Part shown: piece after piece, positions 9,936 to 18,426 of the stretch
Numbering within the stretch: position 1 is the stretch's first letter
Layout: every line of letters begins with the position of its first letter
NCBI RefSeq assembly: GCF_000626635.1
Contig: NZ_CP007451.1
Coordinates: forward strand, 1,488,001-1,552,000
Source: Draconibacterium orientale
GTDB taxonomy: Bacteria > Bacteroidota > Bacteroidia > Bacteroidales > Prolixibacteraceae
Direction: 5' to 3'
DNA: 64,000 bases
Made by a program: the position numbers and the translations under genes
Notes under the pieces: generated by a model
Databases searched by the model: none
Told to the model about the DNA's origin: nothing
Seen by the model: the letters and a program-made list of their open reading frames with translations, nothing else

Positions 9936-11264
9936 ATGGGTATGGCTGAAGAATTTTATGTTGAAAGATTGGGAAAATGCACTGTTAAATCGCCGCTGAA
10001 CCTTTCAACGGTTGAAGGAGACGGGATTTTTGATTTTACCCGCGATGAAGAACGTGTACTCTACTATAATACAGTATCAAAAGTAAAAGAACAATTGGCA
10101 AAAGGCGAAGAACCGCTTTCGTTTGAGCGCGCCGGCCCCAGGGAACACCTTTACTTCGAACCGGCCAAAACACGCGTTGCAATTGTTACCTGTGGCGGCT
10201 TATGCCCCGGTTTGAACAATGTAATACGCGGACTTGTAAACAACCTCTGGGAACGTTACGGAGTAAAGAAAATTTACGGCATAAAATATGGCTACTCCGG
10301 TTTTATTCCCGAGTACAATTTCCCATACATCGAGCTTGATCCGGATGTGGTTGATGATATTCACAAGGCAGGTGGAACAATGCTCGGATCGTCGCGCGGA
10401 GAGCAACCTGTTGAAACCATAGTTGACACACTTGAGCGCCTAAGTATTAACATCCTTTTTACCATTGGTGGCGATGGTACGCAGCGCGGAGCACATGCAA
10501 TTGCCCAGGAGATTAAGAAACGGGATCTGAAGATTTCAATCGCCGGTATTCCAAAAACGATTGATAACGACATTAACATGATCGAGCGTTCTTTTGGTTT
10601 CGAAACGGCTTTTTCCATTGCAATGACTGTAATTCAAAACGCCCACTACGAAGCAAAAGGAGTTTACAACGGCATTGCAGTTATAAAGCTCATGGGCCGC
10701 GATTCAGGATTTATCGCAGCCAATGCCGCTCTGGCCTGCCCCGATGTAAATTTTGTACTGATACCGGAAATGAATTTCGATCTGGATGGAGAAAAGGGTT
10801 TTCTTACTATTCTGAAAAGAAGGCTGCAGAAAAAGCAACACGCAGTTATTGTTGTTGCCGAAGGCGCCGGTCAGTTCTTTTTTGGGAAAGACAACAAAAA
10901 TACACTGGAGAATAAAGTTTACGAAGACATCGGTTTGTACATACGTGATAAAATCCGTGAAGAATTCGAGGCGTCCAATATACCATTTTCACTAAAATAT
11001 ATTGACCCGAGCTACATTTTGCGCAGCACACCGGCCAATGCAAACGACAGCAAATTTTGTTTTCAGCTAGCACAAAATGCGGTGCACGCCGCCATGGCCG
11101 GAAGAACCGATTTTGTAGTCGGGTACTGGCAGGGAGCTTATACTGTGCTTCCTATTCCGCTGGCTACAAAAGAACGCAAAAAAGTGAACCTCGAAGGGAA
11201 CTTGTGGGGAAGCGTTTTAGAAGCCACCGGGCAACCCGTTTGTATGCAAAATAACTGCCCTTGA
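9936..11264 (+). CDS. 6-phosphofructokinase, plant/TP0108-like clade, probably ATP-dependent
   Basis: This glycolytic enzyme phosphorylates fructose 6-phosphate. The 442-residue protein is longer than E. coli PfkA, with an N-terminal extension of about 75 residues typical of the long clade. Motifs are GGLCPGLNNVIR, GYSGF, LGSSRGEQ, TIGGDGTQRGA, GIPKTIDNDI, ERSFGFETA and KLMGRDSGFIA. The residue after GGD is glycine, which favours ATP as donor (PPi enzymes usually have aspartate), while the lysine in PKTIDND is shared with PPi enzymes; this mixture is known from plant-type ATP enzymes. ATG codons at 9936 and 9942 are both possible. It appears monocistronic and converges on the MazG-like gene. 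Confidence 0.9.
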   Translation: MGMAEEFYVERLGKCTVKSPLNLSTVEGDGIFDFTRDEERVLYYNTVSKVKEQLAKGEEPLSFERAGPREHLYFEPAKTRVAIVTCGGLCPGLNNVIRGLVNNLWERYGVKKIYGIKYGYSGFIPEYNFPYIELDPDVVDDIHKAGGTMLGSSRGEQPVETIVDTLERLSINILFTIGGDGTQRGAHAIAQEIKKRDLKISIAGIPKTIDNDINMIERSFGFETAFSIAMTVIQNAHYEAKGVYNGIAVIKLMGRDSGFIAANAALACPDVNFVLIPEMNFDLDGEKGFLTILKRRLQKKQHAVIVVAEGAGQFFFGKDNKNTLENKVYEDIGLYIRDKIREEFEASNIPFSLKYIDPSYILRSTPANANDSKFCFQLAQNAVHAAMAGRTDFVVGYWQGAYTVLPIPLATKERKKVNLEGNLWGSVLEATGQPVCMQNNCP

Positions 11265-11280
11265 TGAATTTATACTCTGA

Positions 11281-11637
11281 TTAAACGCGAACCCATTTTC
11301 GCAGTTTGTTCTTTTCCTCTTTGCTGCGAAAAGCCGCTTCCAGATCGATTCCTTTCCGGTTGGCAATGGCGCACAAATAAATGAAAATATCTGCCAGTTC
11401 ATCAGCAATTTCGGAGAAATCGGAATTGGAATCGACCAGCAATCCTTCCGATTTTCGGACGGCTTTAAACAACTCGCCTACCTCCTCACCCAGCAACAGG
11501 CACTTGTCGATTGTGGTTTGCGTGGCAAAACCCCGCTCCTCTTCCAAAGCGGTAACATATTTTTGAAAATCGGCTAATTGTGGTTGATCTTTTAATGTGC
11601 CACAACTTTTAACAACGGCAGTTTTACTTTGCTCCAT
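11281..11637 (-). CDS. MazG-like nucleotide pyrophosphohydrolase
   Basis: A small all-alpha NTP pyrophosphatase of 118 residues, about half the length of classical two-domain MazG and close to the single-domain MazG/RS21-C6 group. The metal-binding signature is visible as EEVGELFKAVR (about residues 51-61) and EIADELADIFIYLCAIANR further on, giving the EExxE...ExxxD ligand set. The likely role is hydrolysis of non-canonical or excess dNTPs in the cytoplasm; the precise substrate cannot be told. It is a single gene ending 16 bp from the convergent phosphofructokinase gene. Confidence 0.85.
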   Translation of the reverse strand: MEQSKTAVVKSCGTLKDQPQLADFQKYVTALEEERGFATQTTIDKCLLLGEEVGELFKAVRKSEGLLVDSNSDFSEIADELADIFIYLCAIANRKGIDLEAAFRSKEEKNKLRKWVRV

Positions 11638-11753
11638 ATTTTTCGAATTTGAATCCTAAAGATAAAAAGAGGAATCCTGAAAAAACAGCTATTTGTGAAT
11701 TTTAACCGCCCGATCTGCGGCAATCATTTTCAGTCGGCTTCATTTAAGTTCTG

Positions 11754-12446
11754 TTAAGAATTCACTTCCAAAAGGAAACCGCTGCCATGAATATTTTTGA
11801 TCTCGATGTTCGGATCGTCTTTCAGGTATTTACGCAGTTTGGTAATAAAAACGTCCATACTACGGGCGGTGAAATAACCATCTTCGCCCCAAATTTTGCG
11901 AAGTGCCGTTTCGCGCGAAAGCAGTTCATTTTTATTTTGGCAAAGCAGCTTCAGCAAATCGGCTTCTTTTGGCGACAACTTTTGTTTTTCGCCATTTCGC
12001 GAGATCGAGCGCAACTTCGAATCAAACGAGTACGAACCAATGGAAAAAAGAAATTCATCACGCACCGGCTGTGTCGACTGCCGTTTAATAATCGCCTGAA
12101 TTTTACACAGCAACACTTCGGTATCAAAAGGTTTGGTAATGTAATCGTCGGCTCCAACGTTGTAGCCTTTCAGAATGTCTTCCTTCAATGTTTTTGCGGT
12201 AAGAAAAACCATTGGGATATTCGCGTCGAGCTTGCGTATTTCCGTTCCAATTGTAAATCCGTCGATATTGGGCAACATCACATCCAAAATGCAGATTTGA
12301 AAAGATTCGGCTATGAATTTATCCACGGCATATTTTCCATCGTCAACCCAGGTAACTTCAAAGTCGTTCAACTCGAGATACGATTTTAAAACTGCCCCAA
12401 AACTCAGGTCGTCTTCCACCAGAAATATGTGTTGCTTTATTGTCAT
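11754..12446 (-). CDS. OmpR/PhoB-family response regulator
   Basis: A 230-residue two-domain regulator. The receiver has the acidic pair ED at 11-12, the phospho-acceptor D55 (ICILDVMLPN), T/A at 83-84 and the conserved K105 (YITKPFD). The C-terminal winged helix ends with TKLRKYLKDDPNIEIKNIHGSGFLL, the OmpR-type recognition helix and wing. It lies downstream of the histidine kinase at 12532-14286 and resembles Bacteroides RprY. The phased TTAAC repeats at 14324-14362 are the best candidate for its binding site. An inverted repeat has been inserted between it and the kinase gene. Confidence 0.93.
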   Translation of the reverse strand: MTIKQHIFLVEDDLSFGAVLKSYLELNDFEVTWVDDGKYAVDKFIAESFQICILDVMLPNIDGFTIGTEIRKLDANIPMVFLTAKTLKEDILKGYNVGADDYITKPFDTEVLLCKIQAIIKRQSTQPVRDEFLFSIGSYSFDSKLRSISRNGEKQKLSPKEADLLKLLCQNKNELLSRETALRKIWGEDGYFTARSMDVFITKLRKYLKDDPNIEIKNIHGSGFLLEVNS

Positions 12447-12456
12447 TCTTTATTAT

Positions 12457-12521
12457 TGTCATTTCGAACGCAGTGAGAAAACTGTAACAGATTTCTCAGT
12501 CGTACCTTCTTCGAAATGACA
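12457..12521. repeat. Imperfect palindromic intergenic repeat
   Basis: TGTCATTTCGAA at the left is matched by TTCGAAATGACA at the right, with a second partial match inside (GAGAAA against TTTCTC). Such elements are common between Bacteroidetes genes. It fills most of the space between kinase and regulator, so it is transcribed and may attenuate or stabilise the operon mRNA (inference). Confidence 0.7.
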
Positions 12522-12531
12522 GCTTTATTTA

Positions 12532-14286
12532 TTATTCCCTCACAAAAGGTAAAAATACATCAAATTTGCTTCCCTTGCCGGGTTCGCTGCTCACGGAAAT
12601 CGTTCCGCGGTTGGCTTCCAAAACGGCTTTTACATAACTCAATCCCAGCCCAAAACCTTTTACATTGTGAATATTTCCGCTGGTTTGGCGGTAAAAACGC
12701 TCAAATATTTTTGCCTGAACTGCCTTGCTCATACCAATTCCTTTATCAGTTACCGAAACCACCACGCCTCTTTGGTGATTGACAGTTGACACGGTAATTT
12801 CGGGAGTATCGCCGGAATATTTATTGGCATTGTCGATCAGGTTATAAACCACATTTGTACAGTGAATCCGGTCGGTAGTTACCATTGAATTAATGGCTTT
12901 TAAATCCAGTTCAATCTTGCCACCGCGTTTTTCAACCTGCAATTTAATTCCCTGAACGGCATCGCTGATCAGGTCGTGCACATCAATGGTTTCCCAGTGA
13001 AATTCAAAGTCTTTTTTATCCAATCGTGCGATAGTAAGAATGTCCTCTACCTGCCTGTTCATGCGGGTATTCTCCTTTTTTATCATGCCCACAAAATATT
13101 TTATACGCTCCGGATCGCTCAGCACTTTCTGATTAGTAATAGAATCGGTTGCCACCGAAATAGTTGCGATGGGCGTTTTAAACTCGTGGGTCATATTATT
13201 AATGAAATCCGACTTCATCTCCGAAATTTTCTTTTGCCGAATAATGTAAAAAATACTGAGGGCAAAAGTCATTAAAATGATCAGCGAGAATAAAAACGAA
13301 GCGACAAGCAACCAGTTGAGCGAACGATAAATAAAACTGTCGCGGCCGGGAAATACAACGGCCAGTTTTATGTCTTTCTGAAAAATATCGTTGGGATAAA
13401 GCTGGGCCTGGAAAACGGTGTTCGCCACTTTCAGCGAATCGGTAACCGGCCGGGGAAAGCTCAGCTCCTCGCCCCGATAAATTCCGTATTCGAAATCAAG
13501 AGGAATGTTGTTTTCATCCAGCTCCTTTTTAAGCACGTCATAAATCAGCTCCTCATCCAACCTACGCACATCCCAGGTGGCAACTTCGGTAACTACTTTA
13601 TTCGCCATTCTTTTCAGGCTGGTGGCTTTTAGCTTCACGCGCTTTGAAATGTCGGGAGCCAGAATTTTAAAAGTATCCAGATCGGTAAGCAGCGAATCGA
13701 TCTTCACGGTACTAATGGTATAAAGCGAATCGACATCGCTTAATATCGTATCGCTTTTTACAAATACAACACTCCCCGGCTTAGCACTGTCGCCCCTAAC
13801 AAACACATGGTTTTTATCCGTGGATGTAGTGCTCATACTATATGAGTACGACTGTACTTTACGGCTGTCGGAATCATTATCGATATGAATTTCAATACGG
13901 GATTCCTGATTATCGGGAGCAAATTCTCGAATGATTTTTACAGGTTTTCGCGTAGAATCCGGTTGTTGGCGCAAAACACGTGCTTTGTCTGGCGAAACAT
14001 TCCAGCTGAACGCGCCATCCGAGTCGGTATCAAATTCCAGATCCAAATCAAAATCCTGAAAAAGATCGGCCGAGTCGGCGGCAAAAAACATTTCGTTTAC
14101 CACACCAAAATTGTGCAAATCTTCCAAACGACTTACAGTTTGCTGCAGCGCCTGATTAACATCACGTTCGAACATTTCGTTTTTTACCCGAATCGCGTTG
14201 TTCATCCACACAAGCTGAACGGCAATAATCCCCAAAATAGAGATCCCCATCAAAATGATCAATCCGGTAAAAAGTTTCTTGTTCAT
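12532..14286 (-). CDS. Sensor histidine kinase, partner of the adjacent regulator
   Basis: This is a 584-residue inner-membrane kinase. TM1 spans about residues 5-27, followed by a periplasmic sensor region of about 290 residues and TM2 (LLVASFLFSLIILMTFALSI). The cytoplasmic part has the H-box HEFKTPIATIS with the phospho-histidine at about 367, an N-box NVVYNLIDNANKYS, G1 VTDKGIGMS and G2 GFGLGLSYVKAV. No clear HAMP or PAS domain is seen. The large periplasmic domain fits the RprX type of Bacteroides. It is divergent from the acidic secreted protein at 14458, whose product could be a regulatory target or ligand (inference). Confidence 0.93.
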   Translation of the reverse strand: MNKKLFTGLIILMGISILGIIAVQLVWMNNAIRVKNEMFERDVNQALQQTVSRLEDLHNFGVVNEMFFAADSADLFQDFDLDLEFDTDSDGAFSWNVSPDKARVLRQQPDSTRKPVKIIREFAPDNQESRIEIHIDNDSDSRKVQSYSYSMSTTSTDKNHVFVRGDSAKPGSVVFVKSDTILSDVDSLYTISTVKIDSLLTDLDTFKILAPDISKRVKLKATSLKRMANKVVTEVATWDVRRLDEELIYDVLKKELDENNIPLDFEYGIYRGEELSFPRPVTDSLKVANTVFQAQLYPNDIFQKDIKLAVVFPGRDSFIYRSLNWLLVASFLFSLIILMTFALSIFYIIRQKKISEMKSDFINNMTHEFKTPIATISVATDSITNQKVLSDPERIKYFVGMIKKENTRMNRQVEDILTIARLDKKDFEFHWETIDVHDLISDAVQGIKLQVEKRGGKIELDLKAINSMVTTDRIHCTNVVYNLIDNANKYSGDTPEITVSTVNHQRGVVVSVTDKGIGMSKAVQAKIFERFYRQTSGNIHNVKGFGLGLSYVKAVLEANRGTISVSSEPGKGSKFDVFLPFVRE

Positions 14287-14323
14287 GATTCAAATATAGG
14301 CAAAACCGTTTGCCAACAGAAGA

Positions 14324-14362
14324 TTTTAACTTTTCCTTAACAGATTTTAACCGGCCTTTAAC
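14324..14362 (+). promoter_or_regulatory. Four phased TTAAC repeats, probable OmpR-type operator
   Basis: TTTTAAC, CCTTAAC, TTTTAAC and CTTTAAC end at 14330, 14341, 14351 and 14362, i.e. 11, 10 and 11 bp apart, so all lie on one face of the helix. This is the layout bound by dimers of OmpR/PhoB-type regulators. It lies between the kinase gene and the divergent acidic protein gene. Confidence 0.65.
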
Positions 14363-14385
14363 GGACTGATTGACAGACCTCACCC

Positions 14386-14393
14386 TATATTTG
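14386..14393 (+). promoter_or_regulatory. -7 element for the acidic protein gene
   Basis: TATATTTG matches TAnnTTTG, 64 bp before the ATG at 14458. No TTG sits at the right distance. The phased repeats end 23 bp upstream instead, as expected for an activator-dependent promoter. Confidence 0.6.
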
Positions 14394-14457
14394 TTTCGGG
14401 AATCAGAATTTGGTTTCAGCCAGAATATTCAAACGAAAAACAAAATAAATTAACGAC

Positions 14458-15375
14458 ATGAAACAAGTACTATCACTAACAGGAATTTTTGCCCTTGCCT
14501 TATTTTTCTCATCTGCCATTTCGATTAACGAAGCACCGCAGGATCCTCCAAAAACTAAAAAGGTGCAGAAACACATTAAAATGGTGAAAATTGGAGACGA
14601 TGGCAAAAAAATGGAAATCGACACGGTAATAGAGGCCGACCAGGTTTTTGTGTGGAATGGCGATACAATTGGCGGCGACAAAGCCTTGAGTTGGATGGCA
14701 GAAGAGGATTTCGATTTTGATATTGACTTTGATTTTGACATGGAAACCGACGAAAACGGAAATGTATTTATTTTGAAAGGCGACGGAGCCTCAAAGCCAA
14801 TGAGATACAAGTTTAAAACCAACGATGGCGACTCGGCAAAACACATCATGATGAAAATATTTTCGGATGATGTATCGTCTGACATTATGCAGTGGCACGG
14901 CAAACATGGTAACGATATGTTTTTTGGTGCACCGGGATCAGCCGGTCCGAAAGTTATTCGAATCGACAAACAAAAAAGCGGAAATGTGATCGATTTGAGC
15001 GATCCGGGCATTATTTCGTTCGAGAAGAAAGACTTAAAAGACGGAAAAGAAAAGATCGTAATTGTACGAGAAAAGCCAAACGAAAAAAACATTGAAGTAC
15101 ACGAAGAAATTATTATGCACAACAGCGGCGCAGCACCAATGATTATTCATGAAGGAATGCCAAATATGACCAAAAGAATTAAAGTAATTACCGATGATGA
15201 AGGCCGCATTGAAATTTTGGAGGACGGCAAAACCTGGACCGTTGAAGAAAGTGACGAAGACACGCAGATAATTGAAAAAGACGGCAAAAAGATCATCATT
15301 AAGAAAACGAAGAAAAACGGTGAGATGAAAGTTGATGTAGAAGTAGAAGAAAATATTGAGGAAGAAAACCAGTAA
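14458..15375 (+). CDS. Secreted acidic protein of unknown function
   Basis: I do not recognise the family. The 305-residue product has a signal peptide (MKQVLSLTGIFALALFFSSA). The mature part is very rich in D, E and K and contains an alternating Asp/hydrophobic stretch, DFDFDIDFDFDMETDENG, around residues 84-101. Later come repeated acid/lysine segments (KKIIIKKTKKNGEMKVDVEVEENIEEENQ, split here by function unknown), suggesting beta-strands with charged faces. It is probably periplasmic or surface exposed. Its promoter region carries the phased TTAAC repeats, so control by the adjacent two-component system is likely. A strong terminator follows, so it is monocistronic. Confidence 0.75.
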   Translation: MKQVLSLTGIFALALFFSSAISINEAPQDPPKTKKVQKHIKMVKIGDDGKKMEIDTVIEADQVFVWNGDTIGGDKALSWMAEEDFDFDIDFDFDMETDENGNVFILKGDGASKPMRYKFKTNDGDSAKHIMMKIFSDDVSSDIMQWHGKHGNDMFFGAPGSAGPKVIRIDKQKSGNVIDLSDPGIISFEKKDLKDGKEKIVIVREKPNEKNIEVHEEIIMHNSGAAPMIIHEGMPNMTKRIKVITDDEGRIEILEDGKTWTVEESDEDTQIIEKDGKKIIIKKTKKNGEMKVDVEVEENIEEENQ

Positions 15376-15394
15376 AATACAATTTCAGAAAGAA

Positions 15395-15434
15395 CAAAGC
15401 CGGTGCAATTCATTTGTACCGGCTTTGTTGTTTT
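15395..15434 (+). terminator. Terminator of the acidic protein gene
   Basis: CAAAGCCGGTGCAA pairs with TTTGTACCGGCTTTG (one mismatch) across a short loop, followed by TTGTTTT. Confidence 0.8.
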
Positions 15435-15451
15435 ATGCAATATGTTCGCAT

Positions 15452-15480
15452 AAAAAAAGCGGCATTCTGTTGAGTGCCGC
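15452..15480 (-). terminator. Terminator of the mtnA-mtnP operon
   Basis: Read leftwards, GCGGCA pairs with TGCCGC around a 10-nt loop and runs into seven T residues. It ends transcription arriving from mtnP, facing the terminator of the convergent gene. Confidence 0.75.
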
Positions 15481-15610
15481 CGGAAACTGAATAGCCAATT
15501 TAGCAAGTTGGCTGAATTATTTAGTACTAACTGAACGGTTATAAAAACTGCGTTTCATGGCATTGAAGCAGATGTAATCCATTTAACAAATGCTGTGCCA
15601 AAAATGCGTT

Positions 15611-16381
15611 TTATCCATTCACTCTACCCTGTTTTTGCAGCGATGTGATTGTGTTTTGCAGCAGGGCAATTACATGCTTAACGTTCTCGTTGAAAACGTT
15701 CAGCACTTCTTCCCAGGTAACAGGCGCTTCATCCACATTCCAGCAATCGTAGTCGGTGCTTAGTGCCACCGCCGCATACGGAATCTCCAGTTCATTGGCC
15801 AGAGCACACTCGGGTGCTGTCGACATATTTATAACATCAGCTCCCCACACACGAAACATATTCGATTCGGCACGTGTCGAGAAGCGCGGTCCTTCAATGG
15901 TTATTACGGTTCCGCTTTTATGAAACCCAAGATCCAAAGCTTTCGCATTTTCAATTAAAGCCTGACGTAAATGCCAGTTAAACGGATCGGCCATCGCCGG
16001 GTGGTTCAGCTGTCCGTCTTCAAATTCTTCCACAAAACTGTTTTTCCGGAATCGTGTAAAATCGATAAACTGATCGAGCATCACAATATCACCGCGGCCA
16101 ATCTCCAAACGCAGACTTCCGCAGGCAGTTGTTGCCAGAATATGTGTACACCCCAATTCTTTTATGGCCCAAATATTTGCGCGGTTATTCACCGTCGAAG
16201 GCGGAATAGAATGATCACGGCCATGCCTCGATAGAATAGCCACTTCCACGCCTCCAATTTTACCGCATTTAAACGACGACGAAGGCGCGCCGTAAGGCGT
16301 TTCAACATTTACTTCGGTTACCTCTTTCAAAATGGCAGGATCTTCCAAACCGGAACCTCCTATTATTGCAATTTTCTTCAT
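15611..16381 (-). CDS. mtnP: S-methyl-5'-thioadenosine phosphorylase
   Basis: It splits methylthioadenosine, the by-product of polyamine synthesis, into adenine and methylthioribose 1-phosphate. The 256-residue protein has the PNP/MTAP fold signatures: IIGGSGLED at the N-terminus (phosphate loop), LSRHGRDHSIPPSTVNNRANI, TTACGSLRLEIGRGD, INMSTAPECALANE and the base-recognising STDYDCW, where the aspartates favour 6-aminopurines. It lies 4 bp after mtnA. The two genes cover the first two steps of methionine salvage; the later genes (mtnB, mtnD, etc.) are not in the window. Confidence 0.93.
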   Translation of the reverse strand: MKKIAIIGGSGLEDPAILKEVTEVNVETPYGAPSSSFKCGKIGGVEVAILSRHGRDHSIPPSTVNNRANIWAIKELGCTHILATTACGSLRLEIGRGDIVMLDQFIDFTRFRKNSFVEEFEDGQLNHPAMADPFNWHLRQALIENAKALDLGFHKSGTVITIEGPRFSTRAESNMFRVWGADVINMSTAPECALANELEIPYAAVALSTDYDCWNVDEAPVTWEEVLNVFNENVKHVIALLQNTITSLQKQGRVNG

Positions 16382-16385
16382 AGCG

Positions 16386-17492
16386 TTATCTGTAAATTTT
16401 CTCGGGATACAATTTTAAAATACTCTGTTTATCGGCTTTGCAAATTCCCCGTTCCGATATCAATCCGCTCACCAGGCGTGCCGGCGTTACATCGAAACCA
16501 TAATTGGCCACCGTACTTTTTTCAGGAATTAAACGTACCGATTTTATCTGCTTATCGTGCCAGCCTTCAATTTCCGCCACTTCATCGGCAGCTCGTTGCT
16601 CGATTGGAATTTCCTTAACTCCGTCATTCATCTCCCAATCGAAGGTACTCGATGGCAGAGCCACATAAAAAGGTACGTTATTGTCGTGGGCAGCCAGCGC
16701 TTTTAAATACGTTCCTATTTTGTTGGCCACGTCGCCGGTAACAGTGGTTCGGTCGCTGCCGACAATTACCATATCAACCATTTGGTGTTGCATTAAATGG
16801 CCACCTGCGTTGTCGGGAATAACCGTGTGCGGCACGCCTTGCTCGCCCAGTTCGTAGGCGGTTAATCGTGCTCCCTGGTTGCGCGGGCGTGTTTCATCGA
16901 CCCAAACATGCACCGGAATTCCTTTTAAATGTGCTTTATAAATGGGCGCGGTTGCAGTTCCCCAGTCGATACAGGCCAACCAGCCGGCATTGCAGTGGGT
17001 TAAAATATTCACTGCACTTCCCTTCTTTTTATAAATTTCCTCAATCAGCTTCAGTCCGTGCTCCCCTATTTTATCGCCAAAATCAATTTCCTGCTGTTTT
17101 AATTCGCCGGCTTTTGCCAGTACTTTTTCATTCAAATCGGCTTCATTTTTATTCGCCAGAATAAAAGCCATCATTTCATCTACCGCAAAAGCCAGGTTTA
17201 CAGCTGTTGGCCGCGACGATTTTAAATACTCGGCCACCCGGTTCAGTTCTTCTTCCCAATTTTCATTTTTCAGCTGAAAAAGTGCCAGGTACATGCCATA
17301 GGCCGCAGTTACCCCGATTAACGGCGCACCGCGAACCACCATTTCTTTTATGGCAAAAAAAGCGTCGTTGGCCGAACGCATGGCAAAAGTTTCGAAGATA
17401 AACGGCAATTTCCGCTGATCGATGACCTGAATAATAGTTGGGTCATCCGCGTCAACCCAAATAGTATGATAATGTTTTCCCTGAATTTTCAT
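16386..17492 (-). CDS. mtnA: S-methyl-5-thioribose-1-phosphate isomerase
   Basis: It isomerises methylthioribose 1-phosphate to methylthioribulose 1-phosphate, directly using the MtnP product. At 368 residues it has the family length. RGAPLIG (54-60), SRPTAVNLAFAVD (93-105), the catalytic cysteine in THCNAG (C167), VDETRPRNQGARLTAYEL and GSDRTTVTGDVANKIGTY with the catalytic aspartate D247 and NK pair at 257-258 are all present, which separates it from eIF2B-like relatives. It is the first gene of the mtnA-mtnP operon. Confidence 0.95.
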   Translation of the reverse strand: MKIQGKHYHTIWVDADDPTIIQVIDQRKLPFIFETFAMRSANDAFFAIKEMVVRGAPLIGVTAAYGMYLALFQLKNENWEEELNRVAEYLKSSRPTAVNLAFAVDEMMAFILANKNEADLNEKVLAKAGELKQQEIDFGDKIGEHGLKLIEEIYKKKGSAVNILTHCNAGWLACIDWGTATAPIYKAHLKGIPVHVWVDETRPRNQGARLTAYELGEQGVPHTVIPDNAGGHLMQHQMVDMVIVGSDRTTVTGDVANKIGTYLKALAAHDNNVPFYVALPSSTFDWEMNDGVKEIPIEQRAADEVAEIEGWHDKQIKSVRLIPEKSTVANYGFDVTPARLVSGLISERGICKADKQSILKLYPEKIYR

Positions 17493-17584
17493 GAATACTG
17501 AACTTCCTGTAGTTTTTAAAGTTTAATATGAAGTTAAAAAAGATTTTCCCGAAATGCTTATTTTAGTGAAATAAATTTAAACGA

Positions 17585-18208
17585 ATGAAAGCAAACCTTT
17601 CAAACATAAAAAATATCATTTTCGATTTGGGGCGCGTGTTGTTAAATCTTGATTTTGATGCGTCGATAAAAGCCTTTCAACAACTTGGCAGCGATGGCGA
17701 AGTTCTGGATCATAAAAATGCTTATGTCGATCCTATTTTCTACAAGCTCGAAATTGGAAAAATTACTCCTGCAGAATTCAGAAGTGGCGTAAGAAAACTA
17801 CTTAAAAAAGAACAACTTACTGACCGCCAAATTGACAAAGCCTGGTATGCGATGATTCTCGACATTCCGGAACACCGGGTAAAAAAGGTGCAGGAGCTCA
17901 GCAAAAACTATAACCTTTACTTGTTTAGCAATACCAATCAAATTCATATCGACCGATTGCTTACAGAATTTAAAACTCAACACGGCATCGATTTCCCATC
18001 GCTGTTTAAAACGGTTTATTATTCGCACGAAATTCACGATCGCAAACCGGAAGTAAGTGCCTATGAAAAGGTAATTGCGCTGTCGGGGGTTAATCCGGAA
18101 GAAACGCTGTTTATCGATGATTTGGAAAATAACATCGTTGCCGCGCAAAAAGCCGGATTAAAAACTTTCTGGTTACAAAACGGTATGGAAATGACGGAGC
18201 TATTTTAA
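17585..18208 (+). CDS. HAD-superfamily phosphatase (YihX-like, subfamily IA)
   Basis: A cytoplasmic HAD hydrolase of 207 residues. Motif I is FDLGRVLLNLDF with the nucleophile at about D14. The usual second aspartate is glycine, as in YihX and related IA phosphatases. Motif II is LFSNTN, motif III the lysine in DRKPEVSAYEKVI, motif IV LFIDDLENNIVAAQKAG. Substrates of this group are sugar phosphates or small phosphorylated metabolites; I cannot choose one. It is a single gene, divergent from mtnA and followed by a palindromic repeat element. Confidence 0.85.
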   Translation: MKANLSNIKNIIFDLGRVLLNLDFDASIKAFQQLGSDGEVLDHKNAYVDPIFYKLEIGKITPAEFRSGVRKLLKKEQLTDRQIDKAWYAMILDIPEHRVKKVQELSKNYNLYLFSNTNQIHIDRLLTEFKTQHGIDFPSLFKTVYYSHEIHDRKPEVSAYEKVIALSGVNPEETLFIDDLENNIVAAQKAGLKTFWLQNGMEMTELF

Positions 18209-18241
18209 TTTGACTTCGATAAAAAATCGGGTAAATATTTC

Positions 18242-18386
18242 TTGCACCGTTCTTTAGAGCGGTGTTAAAAAGTGAAGATAGCCTCAATTAATTTTTAGGA
18301 TTTTTGTAACATGAAGTTTACAAAAATCCTAAAAATTTACATTAAACAGAGCTCATCATTAATCACCGCCTTAAAAGACGGTGCAA
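18242..18386. repeat. Three-hairpin palindromic element, copy 1
   Basis: The outer ends are the inverted pair TTGCACCG (18242-18249) and CGGTGCAA (18379-18386). Each end folds into its own hairpin (CACCG...CGGTG at 18245-18264 and 18364-18383). In the centre a perfect 20-bp inverted repeat (18290-18309 against 18318-18337) surrounds an 8-nt loop. The same layout occurs at 52822-52957, so this is a dispersed element rather than a terminator alone. Confidence 0.75.
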
Positions 18387-18426
18387 ATACTATTTATTGT
18401 AATTCTTTCTTGAAATGGAGCTCGCA

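Noticed and set aside
9936-11264. PPi-dependent phosphofructokinase
   Set aside because: The lysine in PKTIDND suggested it, but the donor-specific position after GGD is glycine (GGDGT), as in long ATP-dependent enzymes.
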